NCBI RefSeq assembly: GCF_023227765.1
Contig: NZ_JALKBZ010000014.1
Location: 1-60,035, forward strand
Reading direction: 5' to 3'
Source: Fuchsiella alkaliacetigena
GTDB taxonomy: Bacteria; Bacillota; Halanaerobiia; Halobacteroidales; Acetohalobiaceae
DNA: 60,035 bases
Notes under the pieces: model-generated
Seen by the model: only the letters and a program-made list of their open reading frames with translations
Database searches by the model: none
Told to the model about the DNA's origin: nothing
Translations under genes and position numbers: made by a program
Shown here: piece after piece, positions 51,657 through 59,910 of the stretch
Numbering within the stretch: position 1 is the first letter of the stretch
Layout: every line of letters begins with the position of its first letter

Positions 51657-52718
51657 CTAACCGCTCTTTCTATTTAAAAGATCTATAAAAGCTTCTAGTC
51701 TAGTCTGTAATCCAGCAGCACTGGAATGCTCATCTAAAGTAAGGGATAACACCGGAGTATTTAATTCATTTTCAACCTGAGTCAAAGCACTTTTAGCAAC
51801 TATTTCTGGCATACAGCCTAAGGGAGCTAGCTGAATCACCCCATCATAATGACTATTCCGACTATAGAGCACCGTCTCACCAACAGTTTCCAGTCCTAAG
51901 CCACCTACCTCAGCTTGTAAATATCCCTTAGCAGCTTTAATTATTTTTTGCTTATTAATGGTTCCTAAAACACCAAGATTAGCTTTCACCCATTTGCTTA
52001 GGTAAATAGCTCTATCAACCTCTACTCCTAACTCATTTAACCTTTTGGCTATGCTTAGGTTAGCAAATGGTTCTAATAGCGTATATATATCACCTACTAG
52101 ACCTATTTTCAAACTTCCTTTAGGCTGCTTAGTAGCAAGCTTTTTTAACTTTAACCTAAATGTGCGCTGAATTCTCATTAACTCCTTTTTATCACTACTG
52201 CTGGATATTAAGTCCAAATAGTTATCTTTAAGTGCTAAGCTATCTGTTGAAGAAAGATAGGCTCCTAGTTGCAAGCTAAGTTGATTAAAATCCTCAATTA
52301 AGTTTAACTTCAACCAAGCTATCCTTAAAGACTTCAATAGCTTTAATAAACTAAAATCAACAGCTAAAGTATCTATAATCCCAATAATAGAACGCAACGA
52401 TGGTTCTATTATATAAGTTTCAAAGTCATACCCTAAGTCCAGTAATATTTTTTGGCTTAACTGACCAAAGTGACCAAAACGACAAGGACCATTACCACCA
52501 GCAATAAGAATTCCTTCTGCTCCTAGCTCCAAAGCTTCAATAAAGTTACCTAAAACCAACTTAAAAGGCAAGCAAGAAGCTTCGGGAGCATGCTTAACTC
52601 CTAAATTAAGACTTCTTTTACTCAACGGTGGCGGTTCTAAATAATCTATTTTTAAATCCTTAAATAAGCTCTTCAAAGGAATATCCAAACATCCCATTTG
52701 CGGAAAAGTAATGCTCAT
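51657..52718 (-). CDS. 2-hydroxyacyl-CoA dehydratase-like three-Cys subunit (DUF2229 type), third paralogue
   Basis: 353 aa from ATG 52718 (AGGGGG is 6 bases upstream; the longer frame from 52742 has no SD). Conserved Cys in APEASCLPFKLVLG (Cys-49), GGNGPCRFGHFG (Cys-79) and PLGCMPEIVAKS (Cys-302) match the positions in the two paralogues upstream; an extra Cys-10 is present. In the dehydratase family such Cys hold an Fe-S cluster that receives electrons from the activase. No hydroxyacyl-CoA pathway gene is nearby, so the substrate is unknown. Confidence 0.8.
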   Translation of the reverse strand: MSITFPQMGCLDIPLKSLFKDLKIDYLEPPPLSKRSLNLGVKHAPEASCLPFKLVLGNFIEALELGAEGILIAGGNGPCRFGHFGQLSQKILLDLGYDFETYIIEPSLRSIIGIIDTLAVDFSLLKLLKSLRIAWLKLNLIEDFNQLSLQLGAYLSSTDSLALKDNYLDLISSSSDKKELMRIQRTFRLKLKKLATKQPKGSLKIGLVGDIYTLLEPFANLSIAKRLNELGVEVDRAIYLSKWVKANLGVLGTINKQKIIKAAKGYLQAEVGGLGLETVGETVLYSRNSHYDGVIQLAPLGCMPEIVAKSALTQVENELNTPVLSLTLDEHSSAAGLQTRLEAFIDLLNRKSG

Positions 52719-52791
52719 TCTGTACCCCCTAATCAATTTCACTTAAACTATAAGCATAGTATTAGGAATTAATTAGGGGATTATTCACTCT

Positions 52792-53748
52792 TTAAACTAT
52801 ATCCCACTTATTACATTTATAGCCCCAACGGGATATTAGTTCTCCATCCATCTCCATCTCAATTACTTCACAAAGATTAGAGCAACCCTCGCATTCAAAG
52901 CTAGTTGGAGTATACTCCAGTTCAGTTATTTGCCAGCCTTTAAAGTTAGTCTCTACCTCTTTGCTAGTCACCTTATCTTTAGCTAATAAAGCTGCTCCAA
53001 TTGCTCCCATCACATTATAATGAGTAGGAATAACTACTTCAGTTTCCAAAGCCTCTTCAAAGGCCTTTTTAATACCTACGTTAGCTGCTACTCCTCCCTG
53101 AAAGACCACCGGAGCTAAGATTTCTTTACCTTGTCCTACGTTATTTAAGTAGTTTCTTACTAATGCCTCACATAAGCCAGCAATAATATCTTCTAAACTA
53201 TGGCCCATCTGCTGCTTATGAATCATATCCGATTCAGCAAATACAGAACAACGACCGGCTATCCGTACTTTATTTTCAGATTTCAGAGCTAAATCACCAA
53301 ATTCCTCAATAGGCACTCCTAACCTGGAAGCCTGCTGATCTAAAAATGAACCCGTACCAGCCGCACAAACAGTATTCATAGCAAAGTCAACTACAATTCC
53401 ATTTCTTAAAATAGTAATTTTAGAGTCCTGACCACCTATCTCTAAAACAGTCTGTACATCAGGAACTATATGTGAAGAAGCTACAGCGTGAGCCGTAATC
53501 TCATTCTTGACAGTATCAGCTCCTACTACAACTCCAATTAAGTTTCTACCACTACCTGTAGTTCCTACCCCGGCAATTTCCAAATCATCAGGCACCTTTT
53601 TGCTTAGCTCTCTCATTCCTCGTTGTACTACATCAATTGGTTGACCTTTAGTTCGCAGATAAATCTTATCTATTACTTCTCCCTCAGTATCAATAATTAC
53701 TATGTTAATACTAACCGAACCTACGTCTATGCCTAAAAATCCCTTCAT
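52792..53748 (-). CDS. BadF/HgdC-type ATP-dependent activase with extra Cys cluster
   Basis: 318 aa ASKHA-fold ATPase. N-terminal phosphate loop MKGFLGIDVGSVSIN, LEIGGQDSKI, NTVCAAGTGSFLDQQ (Cys-128) and AGRCSVFAESD (Cys-167). These two Cys correspond to Cys-127 and Cys-166 of Acidaminococcus HgdC, which bridge one 4Fe-4S cluster across the dimer. ATP hydrolysis drives an electron to low potential on a partner. HgdC is 260 aa; this one has about 55 extra residues with four more Cys (286, 289, 293, 312). It overlaps the preceding gene by four bases. Confidence 0.9.
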   Translation of the reverse strand: MKGFLGIDVGSVSINIVIIDTEGEVIDKIYLRTKGQPIDVVQRGMRELSKKVPDDLEIAGVGTTGSGRNLIGVVVGADTVKNEITAHAVASSHIVPDVQTVLEIGGQDSKITILRNGIVVDFAMNTVCAAGTGSFLDQQASRLGVPIEEFGDLALKSENKVRIAGRCSVFAESDMIHKQQMGHSLEDIIAGLCEALVRNYLNNVGQGKEILAPVVFQGGVAANVGIKKAFEEALETEVVIPTHYNVMGAIGAALLAKDKVTSKEVETNFKGWQITELEYTPTSFECEGCSNLCEVIEMEMDGELISRWGYKCNKWDIV

Positions 53749-54833
53749 GAAATTTTCTCCCTCGCTTTATCTCTTTTTTGAATTAATAGATCAACAAAGG
53801 CTTCTAATCTAGTTGATACTCCAGCTTTTCCTGTTTTTTCATCTATAAAGATAGTTAAGAACGGAATATCCTTATCTCTACTCACCTTTGGTAAGATACT
53901 TTTAGCTACTATCTCTGGAATACAGGTAAAAGGAGCTAATTGAATAACTCCATCAAAACCATTTTCAGCATATAATACAGTATTTCCTACCGACTCTTGA
54001 CCGTGTCCGCCTATTAACTGATCTAAATAAGGCTCCGCTGCCTTTTCAACTTTATCTTCGCTATGCAGTGAAAAGAAAGAATGCTCCTTAGTCCAACCAG
54101 TCAAATAAATAGAACGATCTACCTCTACTCCCATTTCACCTAAAGTCTCTTCCAATTCAAAGTTAGCAAAAGGCTCTAAAACAACATAAATTTCCCCGAT
54201 GATTCCTATTTTCAAAGGTTCATAGTCTTCATTTTGCGGCACACTCTTTAATAATTCGATCCCCTTCTCTTTAGCCTTTTCTATCTCTTCTTCAGTTTCA
54301 GCAGCAGCAATAATCTCTTGCGCCTCTTCAAAAGCCTTAGTGGTAGCTCTTCTTTCCAGCTCGCGTGGCCGTACTTTATGGCTTAGACGTTCTATATCAT
54401 CTAAAGCCTTTAACCTATTCCACTCTTTTTTTATTAATTTAAATATAGACCACCAAGAAGGGCCCGGGCCCGCTATTTTCCGAATATTACCAAAGAAATC
54501 CTTGAAACTATCGGTGATTGCTTCAAAGATTACCATATCAAACTCATAACCTAGCCCTTCTAAAATATCAGTCTGAATCTGACCATAATGCCCAGCTCTA
54601 CAAGGTCCTTTACCTCCTGAAGTAACAATTAAATCTGCTCCGTCCTGTAACCCCTCTATAAAAGTACCCAGCAAAATTTTAAAAGGAATACAAGCAAACT
54701 CCGGTGAATATTCAGTTCCTAAATCCAGAGTTCGATCACTAGGTTTATGCACCACAACTTCATGGCCTAACTGTTCCATAATAGACTTAAACACAATATT
54801 AGAAGTTCCCATATAGGGAAAAGTTATTTTCAT
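53745..54833 (-). CDS. 2-hydroxyacyl-CoA dehydratase-like three-Cys subunit, second paralogue
   Basis: 362 aa. Cys-48 (YSPEFACIPFKILLG), Cys-78 (GGKGPCRAGHYG) and Cys-304 (PFTCIPEIVAKS) are the likely cluster ligands. It resembles the 353-aa protein along its whole length (shared FTKWVK/LTGWTK-type block after the Tyr-Leu pair, and SxxTRLEAFVDLL at the end). Overlaps both neighbours by four bases (ATGA type), implying coupled translation and a fixed stoichiometry with the activase. Carries two GGGCCC motifs in tandem at 54460-54471. Confidence 0.82.
   Translation of the reverse strand: MKITFPYMGTSNIVFKSIMEQLGHEVVVHKPSDRTLDLGTEYSPEFACIPFKILLGTFIEGLQDGADLIVTSGGKGPCRAGHYGQIQTDILEGLGYEFDMVIFEAITDSFKDFFGNIRKIAGPGPSWWSIFKLIKKEWNRLKALDDIERLSHKVRPRELERRATTKAFEEAQEIIAAAETEEEIEKAKEKGIELLKSVPQNEDYEPLKIGIIGEIYVVLEPFANFELEETLGEMGVEVDRSIYLTGWTKEHSFFSLHSEDKVEKAAEPYLDQLIGGHGQESVGNTVLYAENGFDGVIQLAPFTCIPEIVAKSILPKVSRDKDIPFLTIFIDEKTGKAGVSTRLEAFVDLLIQKRDKAREKIS
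54460..54471. repeat. Tandem GGGCCC, densest point of an iterated palindrome
   Basis: Two adjacent GGGCCC in the codons of Ala-Gly-Pro-Gly-Pro. All 26 GGGCCC sites in the window start at 308, 3331, 5830, 7424, 8753, 9146, 11145, 12975, 15921, 19406, 21854, 23522, 25388, 26882, 33631, 34393, 38059, 40007, 40140, 45975, 47034, 50164, 50311, 54460, 54466 and 57259. All are inside genes. See the first finding. Confidence 0.85.
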
Positions 54834-55819
54834 GCTCTTTTCCTCCTTAATCTTAACATATCTATAAAAGCTTCTAGCCTAGTAACTATCCCAGCTTCTC
54901 CAGTATGTTCATCGATAGTTAAGGTGATAAAAGAAATGTCATCCTCAACCTCGGCTCCTAAGTTCAATAGCTTTCCTACCATAAAGTCAGGTCCACAACC
55001 AAAGGCAGTAACGTGAATTAAACCATCTATTTCCCCCTCTTGATAATAATGATAACCCGCCTTAACTACTTGGTCACTAAAGGTCCAAAAAGGCTCTTTA
55101 AATAATTTATGGCTTTGAGCGGTCAATTCTTCATCGGTTAACATATCAGCAGTCACAACTTCCACATTTAAATCTCTCAGCTTCTGAATCATATTCACTG
55201 AAACATAGGGATCGTAAATTATATAAGGATAACCTAAAACTGCTATTTTCAAATCCCGCTCTTGCTCTTGAGAATCAAAATCCTTTCTTTCTTCATTGCC
55301 TTCCAAAACATCTATAGCCTCTACTGCTGTATGGCCTTCACTCAATAAGCTATTAAAACGCTTAAAATAAGCCTTAGCTTTTTTGAAGGCTGAATAGATC
55401 TTTAAAGGGTTTTTAGTTAACACAGAGCCTATTTTATAGACTACTTTGATCAATTCCAACTTTCCTTTCCTTAAGTCTATCCTCGGAGCAAGTATCTCCG
55501 GTAAATCTTTCAAGGTATTTTTCACCATATCCGGCAAGCCTAAAAATTTAGGACAATAAATATGCTCCCCATCCACACTAACTAAACGAGGAATAAAGAA
55601 ATAATCAGCTTTATCCTTGAGGTCTAATGAATGGCCATGAAATAACTTAATTGGTACACAAGCATCATTTACCGTTTCCTTAACTCCAGCATCAATTATA
55701 GGACGAGAGGTATTATCTGAAACTACCACCTCTGCTCCTAGCTCCGTAAAAAACTTTTTCCACAGAGGATAGTAAACATAATAAGAAAGAGTCTTAGGAA
55801 TTCCAATTTTAACTGACAT
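54830..55819 (-). CDS. 2-hydroxyacyl-CoA dehydratase-like three-Cys subunit, first paralogue
   Basis: 329 aa, first gene of the cluster. Starts MSVKIGIPKTLSYYVYYPLW. Cys-54 (VNDACVPIKLFHG), Cys-89 (EHIYCPKFLG) and Cys-275 (AFGCGPDFMVG) correspond to the three Cys of the other subunits, but the surrounding residues differ most in this one. The end TRLEAFIDMLRLRRK is shared. ATG 55819 is used because AGGAG is 9 bases upstream; GTG 55825 would be only 3 bases from it. Preceded by a near-consensus promoter. Confidence 0.82.
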   Translation of the reverse strand: MSVKIGIPKTLSYYVYYPLWKKFFTELGAEVVVSDNTSRPIIDAGVKETVNDACVPIKLFHGHSLDLKDKADYFFIPRLVSVDGEHIYCPKFLGLPDMVKNTLKDLPEILAPRIDLRKGKLELIKVVYKIGSVLTKNPLKIYSAFKKAKAYFKRFNSLLSEGHTAVEAIDVLEGNEERKDFDSQEQERDLKIAVLGYPYIIYDPYVSVNMIQKLRDLNVEVVTADMLTDEELTAQSHKLFKEPFWTFSDQVVKAGYHYYQEGEIDGLIHVTAFGCGPDFMVGKLLNLGAEVEDDISFITLTIDEHTGEAGIVTRLEAFIDMLRLRRKRA

Positions 55820-56045
55820 ATACACATTCTCCTTTCGAATAGCAACTGAGTTACTAATTAAGGCATTTTCATCTATTATAAATACTTAATTAAATTATTT
55901 AAAATTAAAAATAGTTTTTCAATTAACTAAAATAATAGTCCTAAATTTCTATTTCTATACTTTCAGCACTACTTACCTATTCTCCTGCTAAATAAAAATA
56001 TTAAATTATATCTTATATAGCTCCAATTTAGAATTCTCCGTTTAC

Positions 56046-56075
56046 ATTATATTAAATAATGAAACTTAATGTCAA
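56046..56075 (-). promoter_or_regulatory. Near-consensus promoter of the archerase-like cluster, with inverted repeat
   Basis: Minus strand: -35 TTGACA, 18-bp spacer, -10 TATAAT. The -35 overlaps an inverted repeat GTCAA-5-TTGAC (about 56071-56085). The transcript would have a leader of about 220 bases. Confidence 0.75.
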
Positions 56076-56130
56076 GTTAATTGACTTATCCTTTGCAAAA
56101 ATCAAGGTATCTTAAGATTTTTAAACCTAA

Positions 56131-56172
56131 ATAAGACAGAAACCATCCATAATTAAACAGTTCCTGTCTTAT
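56131..56172 (-). terminator. Terminator after glnA
   Basis: 13-bp stem on the minus strand (ATAAGACAGGAAC with GTTTCTGTCTTAT, one G-U pair), 16-base loop, followed by TTAGGTTT. About 80 bases after the glnA stop. The U-tract is modest; the stem is strong. Confidence 0.7.
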
Positions 56173-56250
56173 ATTGACATCCATTTTTGTAGAATACCTT
56201 TTCTATTAAAACTGCCTCATCTTTATAAAAAGTAATAATTCTTATTTAAA

Positions 56251-57582
56251 TTAAAAAGTCTCTAAATATTGATCTAACTCCCATTGATGAACTTGGCTTT
56301 TATAAACATTCCACTCGATCTGCTTAGCCTTCATAAAATGCTTATAGACATGTTCACCTAAAGCCTCTTTAATTACTTCATTCTGCCTTAATTCATTTAA
56401 AGCAGACTCCAAATCTCCCGGTAGGTTTTCAATTCCAGCTTCCTTTCTTTCCGCAGTTGTCATATCGTATACATTATCCATAGTCTGTTCACCAGGATCT
56501 ATCTGATTTTTAATACCGTCTAAACCTGCCTTCAACATAACTGCCATAGCTAAATAAGGATTGGCCGTAGGATCAGGATTTCTCATCTCTACTCTAGTTC
56601 CAAGCCCTCTAGAAGCCGGAATTCTAACTAAAGCACTTCTATTAGCAGTAGACCAAGAAATATATACTGGGGCTTCATAACCAGGCACTAATCTCTTATA
56701 AGAGTTCACCGTCGGATTGGTAATAGCTGTTAACGCTTTAGCATGTTTTAGCAAGCCACCAATGTAATAATAAGCTATCTCACTTAAACCTAGTTCATCT
56801 TCTGGATCATAAAAAGCATTCTCTCCACCCTTAAATAATGACTGATTAACGTGCATTCCCGAACCATTTTCGCCAAAAATAGGCTTAGGCATGAAGGTCG
56901 CATGTAAGTTATGTTCTTTAGCAATTGCTTTAGTTACAAACTTAAAGGTAGCTATATTATCAGCAGTCTGCAAAGCATCAGCATATTTAAAGTCGATCTC
57001 ATGTTGACCTGGAGCAACTTCATGGTGCGAGCCCTCTACTTCAAAACACATTTGATCTAAAGCTAAAGTAATATCTCGTCGTGTATTTTGGCCTAAATCT
57101 ACTGGAGAGAGATCAAAATAACCACCTTTATCGTTAGTCTTAGTGGTAGGCTCTCCATTTTCATCAAGCTCGAATAAGAAAAACTCCGGCTCCGGCCCGC
57201 CATACATCTCATAACCCATCTCATTAGCTTCTTCAATTACTCTTTGTAAAACATTTCTGGGCCCGCCAGCAAAAGGCTCACCATCGGGAGTATATACATC
57301 ACAAATTAATCTAGCTACCGCCCCTCTATCGTCAGGCCTCCAAGGAAAGATACAAAAAGTATTGTAATCAGGTCTTAAATACATATCCGATTCCTGAATC
57401 CTAGTAAAACCTTCTATAGATGAACCATCAAACATTGCCTCACCATCTAAAGCTGACTCTAACTGCTCTACAGTAATCGCTACATTCTTAGTAATCCCTA
57501 AAATATCAGTAAACTGAAGCCTTATAAACTTAACATTTAACTCTTCTGCCTTTGCTAAAATATCTTCTTTACTTAATGACAT
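56251..57582 (-). CDS. glnA: Glutamine synthetase, type I-alpha
   Basis: 443 aa. Makes glutamine from glutamate and ammonia. Motifs: [30 protein letters not shown], the [17 protein letters not shown] region, [12 protein letters not shown], and [16 protein letters not shown]. The length and Arg-61 (Arg-62 in Bacillus) fit the feedback-inhibited GSI-alpha group; the 25-residue insertion and adenylylation Tyr of GSI-beta are absent. Promoter with an overlapping palindrome at 57621-57659. SD AGGAGG precedes ATG 57582. Confidence 0.98.
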   Translation of the reverse strand: MSLSKEDILAKAEELNVKFIRLQFTDILGITKNVAITVEQLESALDGEAMFDGSSIEGFTRIQESDMYLRPDYNTFCIFPWRPDDRGAVARLICDVYTPDGEPFAGGPRNVLQRVIEEANEMGYEMYGGPEPEFFLFELDENGEPTTKTNDKGGYFDLSPVDLGQNTRRDITLALDQMCFEVEGSHHEVAPGQHEIDFKYADALQTADNIATFKFVTKAIAKEHNLHATFMPKPIFGENGSGMHVNQSLFKGGENAFYDPEDELGLSEIAYYYIGGLLKHAKALTAITNPTVNSYKRLVPGYEAPVYISWSTANRSALVRIPASRGLGTRVEMRNPDPTANPYLAMAVMLKAGLDGIKNQIDPGEQTMDNVYDMTTAERKEAGIENLPGDLESALNELRQNEVIKEALGEHVYKHFMKAKQIEWNVYKSQVHQWELDQYLETF

Positions 57583-57620
57583 CCAATTACCTCCTGTGCT
57601 TAAAATTTTATTCCTTCTCT

Positions 57621-57659
57621 AGTGTAACAAAAAATAGATTTAACGTCAAGTTGACGTTA
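57621..57659 (-). promoter_or_regulatory. glnA promoter with palindromic operator over the -35
   Basis: Minus strand: -35 TTGACG, 17-bp spacer, -10 TACACT. The 19-bp palindrome TAACGTCAA-C-TTGACGTTA (57641-57659) covers the -35. It is not the Bacillus GlnR box (TGTNAN7TNACA). The palindrome begins two bases after the stop of the upstream gene. Confidence 0.7.
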
Positions 57660-57661
57660 GG

Positions 57662-58567
57662 TTACTGATGCACCCTATTCTTAGTAAATAATTCAACTAT
57701 AAGTGGAGCTAAGTCTGTTAAGTCTTGAATCGATTCCTGAATCTTTTCCTTAGCCTTTCCTATCAAAATAGTTGGCACCAAATTTTTGGTATGAGTTTTA
57801 ATGCTTAAATCTTCAATATTTCCGTGATCACTAGTTATAATTAGCAAGGTTTCTTCCCAGTTTAGAGTAGTAAGCAAAGTCAATAAAAACTCATCTATAT
57901 CTTCAATCACCTGAATCGCTTCGCTCAAATCTTGCTTATGACCCTTAATATCAGATAAAAAATACTCTATTAGTATGAAGTCATATTTTTTGATAGCTTT
58001 TTGTACTCTCAAAGCAGAATCTCTTGCAGATACCAAAGGCACCTCATATCCCTTTTTAATCAAGCTCTGTTGAGTTAAGTCATGATAAATAGACCGTCCA
58101 GCTAACAAATCTTCTAAATAATTAAACTCCATTCCAGCAGCCAACGTAGCCAAAGTAGTTGCTGAATAATACCTAGCAGTCTCTAAATAGTCACGTTCTG
58201 AATAAGTATTAAAAAAATTCACCTTCAAACCCAATTGCTTTAATTTTTTTAATAGACTTTCCTCCTTAATAATCTTTTTTAAAGTAAAAGTAGGAAAACC
58301 ACTTACATGTCTTCCCACTTCCTTTGCTGCATTAACCCCTGTTAAAATGGCCGTCTGTCCAGTAGCACTTTGAGGCAGACCGGTTAGTCCTAAAGTAGCA
58401 TCAGTAGGAATCATAGTAGCTAAACCTGAACCCCTAAACTCTCTAGTTAAATCCGCCCCAGCTAATATTTTATTAAAAGCAGGAGTTTTAGCTTTAACTA
58501 AGGGATTATTATCATTATTAGCACCTAAGCCTAAACCATCAATAAAAAACATAATTACCTTCACCAT
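57662..58567 (-). CDS. Alkaline-phosphatase-superfamily metalloenzyme (phosphoglycerate-mutase-like)
   Basis: 301 aa, cytoplasmic. Metal and nucleophile motifs: MFFIDGLGLGANN at the N-terminus, LPQSATGQTAILTG (the Thr or Ser in this loop is the usual nucleophile), and TSDHGNIED near residue 255. These define the two-metal core of the phosphoglycerate mutase/phosphopentomutase/phosphatase superfamily, but the protein is much shorter than iPGM (about 510 aa) or phosphopentomutase (about 390 aa). Exact reaction unknown. Its transcript starts with an attenuator-like hairpin and it lies directly upstream of glnA. Confidence 0.75.
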   Translation of the reverse strand: MVKVIMFFIDGLGLGANNDNNPLVKAKTPAFNKILAGADLTREFRGSGLATMIPTDATLGLTGLPQSATGQTAILTGVNAAKEVGRHVSGFPTFTLKKIIKEESLLKKLKQLGLKVNFFNTYSERDYLETARYYSATTLATLAAGMEFNYLEDLLAGRSIYHDLTQQSLIKKGYEVPLVSARDSALRVQKAIKKYDFILIEYFLSDIKGHKQDLSEAIQVIEDIDEFLLTLLTTLNWEETLLIITSDHGNIEDLSIKTHTKNLVPTILIGKAKEKIQESIQDLTDLAPLIVELFTKNRVHQ

Positions 58568-58619
58568 TATCTAACTACCCCTTTTGACAGTTCAATTCTC
58601 GATTTAATAAATCTAATCT

Positions 58620-58648
58620 TAAAAACACTCCTCGCAAGAAGTGTCATA
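58620..58648 (-). promoter_or_regulatory. Terminator-like hairpin in the metalloenzyme leader
   Basis: 8-bp stem ACACTTCT/AGGAGTGT, tetraloop TGCG, then five T on the minus strand. It lies between the promoter at 58668-58696 and the gene start at 58567, so it would end transcription before the gene unless bypassed. A 26-codon frame (ATG at 58643) reads through the hairpin and stops in TAATG at the gene start; whether it is translated is unknown. Confidence 0.6.
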
Positions 58649-58667
58649 ATTAACGCTCTATCATTTA

Positions 58668-58696
58668 ATTATCTCACAAAACATAGCTTTTCACAA
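58668..58696 (-). promoter_or_regulatory. SigA-type promoter of the metalloenzyme gene
   Basis: Minus strand: -35 TTGTGA, 17-bp spacer, -10 GATAAT. Start of transcription would be near 58661, about 93 bases before the gene. Confidence 0.65.
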
Positions 58697-58777
58697 TTGA
58701 CTATTAAAATCAACTTTTTAAAAAAGGAGCTACTATTTTAATCCCGGAATATATTAAATAACAGGAGGGTTTAAAAT

Positions 58778-59125
58778 ATGAAAAAAAATCTATTTGCTTT
58801 TTTAATCTTTTCCATAATAATCTTAATGATCTTAGGAGTAGCTTATCATTTAAAAGGGGAAGAAAGTAAAACAGCCAATAGTCAAGACTTAAAAATTACT
58901 TTATCTGGTGGAGAAAGAATAATTAGAAGTGATATTCAAGAAATCATATTCTTAAAAACCGAAAACGGAGAAATTAAGTACTTTCAAGTCACTTATAACA
59001 AAAGCAAAAATTTAGAAGAACTTTATCACTTTTATAGAATTGCAAGTCTAAATTATAGTCCTAAACTCAAAGAAAAAATAATAACTAAGCCGTTATCAAA
59101 ACTTAAATTACCCAATAAAAACTAA
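58778..59125 (+). CDS. Small membrane-anchored protein of unknown function
   Basis: 115 aa, the only plus-strand gene supported in the window. SD AGGAGGG is 8 bases before ATG. N-terminal hydrophobic segment (about 5-24) probably anchors it outside the membrane; the rest has a short beta-rich part (DLKITLSGGERIIRSDIQEI) and a basic C-terminus rich in Lys. No family recognised. It is convergent with nadE, whose stop is 15 bases away, and no terminator separates them on the plus strand. Confidence 0.7.
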   Translation: MKKNLFAFLIFSIIILMILGVAYHLKGEESKTANSQDLKITLSGGERIIRSDIQEIIFLKTENGEIKYFQVTYNKSKNLEELYHFYRIASLNYSPKLKEKIITKPLSKLKLPNKN

Positions 59126-59140
59126 ATCAATCAAGAAAAT

Positions 59141-59875
59141 TTAAAAATCTGGTGTGGGAGGCAAGGCTAACTTATGAGAACTTTGAGCAGCTAAGCTTTC
59201 TATTTTATTCCTTATCTCAGGTTCAGCTTCGCCTGTTAAAATATAACGATCTAACTGCTGATAAGTGATTCCTAGCTCTTCTTCGTCAGTTTGCTCATTC
59301 CATAGTCCCGCCGAAGGAGCCCGATTAATTATCTTAGCTGGAATTTCCAAATACTCTGCTAATTGATAAACCTCTGTCTTAACTAAGTTAGCTAAGGGGG
59401 CTATATCTACTCCACCGTCGCCATATTTAGTAAAATAACCTACTTTTAACTCACTTCTATTATCAGTCCCTACTACTAAGCTATCTCGACAACTAGCATA
59501 ATAATAAAGAACCGTCATTCGCAAACGAGGTTTAATATTAGCTATAGCTAGCTTATTCTCCTGGCTAAATCCCCCCGCATTTTTTAAAGTTTTTAATAAA
59601 AGATCAAAGCTTTCAGCTAAGTCTATAGTCTTTACTTTAATAGAAAACTTTTCAGCTACTAGTTTAGCATCCTCGGCATCCTCTTCCTGGCTATGGCAAG
59701 GCATAATCAAGCCTAAGTTATTTTCAGGAAAAGCCTGTTGACATAAAACAGCAGTCACTGCTGAATCAATCCCTCCGCTCAAGCCCACTACTGTTCCTTG
59801 ACAGTTGGCCACTTCTGCTACTTGCTTTCTAATCCACTTTATTAATTTATTGCTTAACTCAGCATAATCACGCAT
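59141..59875 (-). CDS. nadE: NH3-dependent NAD+ synthetase
   Basis: 244 aa from ATG 59875. Last step of NAD synthesis. ATP pyrophosphatase loop VVGLSGGIDSAVTAVL, GTDNRSELKVGYFTKYGDG and APLANLVKTEVYQLA. No glutaminase domain, so it uses ammonia. Upstream in-frame ATGs (59896, 59893, 59881) are rejected: AGGAGG lies 7 bases before 59875, and the first two overlap the -10 box. No terminator is seen directly after the stop. Confidence 0.95.
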   Translation of the reverse strand: MRDYAELSNKLIKWIRKQVAEVANCQGTVVGLSGGIDSAVTAVLCQQAFPENNLGLIMPCHSQEEDAEDAKLVAEKFSIKVKTIDLAESFDLLLKTLKNAGGFSQENKLAIANIKPRLRMTVLYYYASCRDSLVVGTDNRSELKVGYFTKYGDGGVDIAPLANLVKTEVYQLAEYLEIPAKIINRAPSAGLWNEQTDEEELGITYQQLDRYILTGEAEPEIRNKIESLAAQSSHKLALPPTPDF

Positions 59876-59894
59876 TTTCATACCTCCTGTCATC

Positions 59895-59910
59895 ATTATA
59901 CCACAAATAT
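59895..59910 (-). promoter_or_regulatory. Extended -10 promoter of nadE
   Basis: Minus strand TGGTATAAT, a TGN-extended -10 with perfect hexamer; no good -35. Transcription would begin near 59888, which excludes the first two in-frame ATG codons of the longer reading frame. Confidence 0.6.

Larger units (their letters stand above)
55826..56250. other. 425-bp gap: promoter of the archerase-like cluster and glnA terminator
   Basis: Very AT-rich, no coding potential seen. It holds the glnA terminator (56131-56172) and the promoter of the four-gene cluster (56046-56075). The remaining roughly 230 bases between that promoter and the first gene form an unusually long leader in which I could not identify a known riboswitch. 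Confidence 0.6.
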
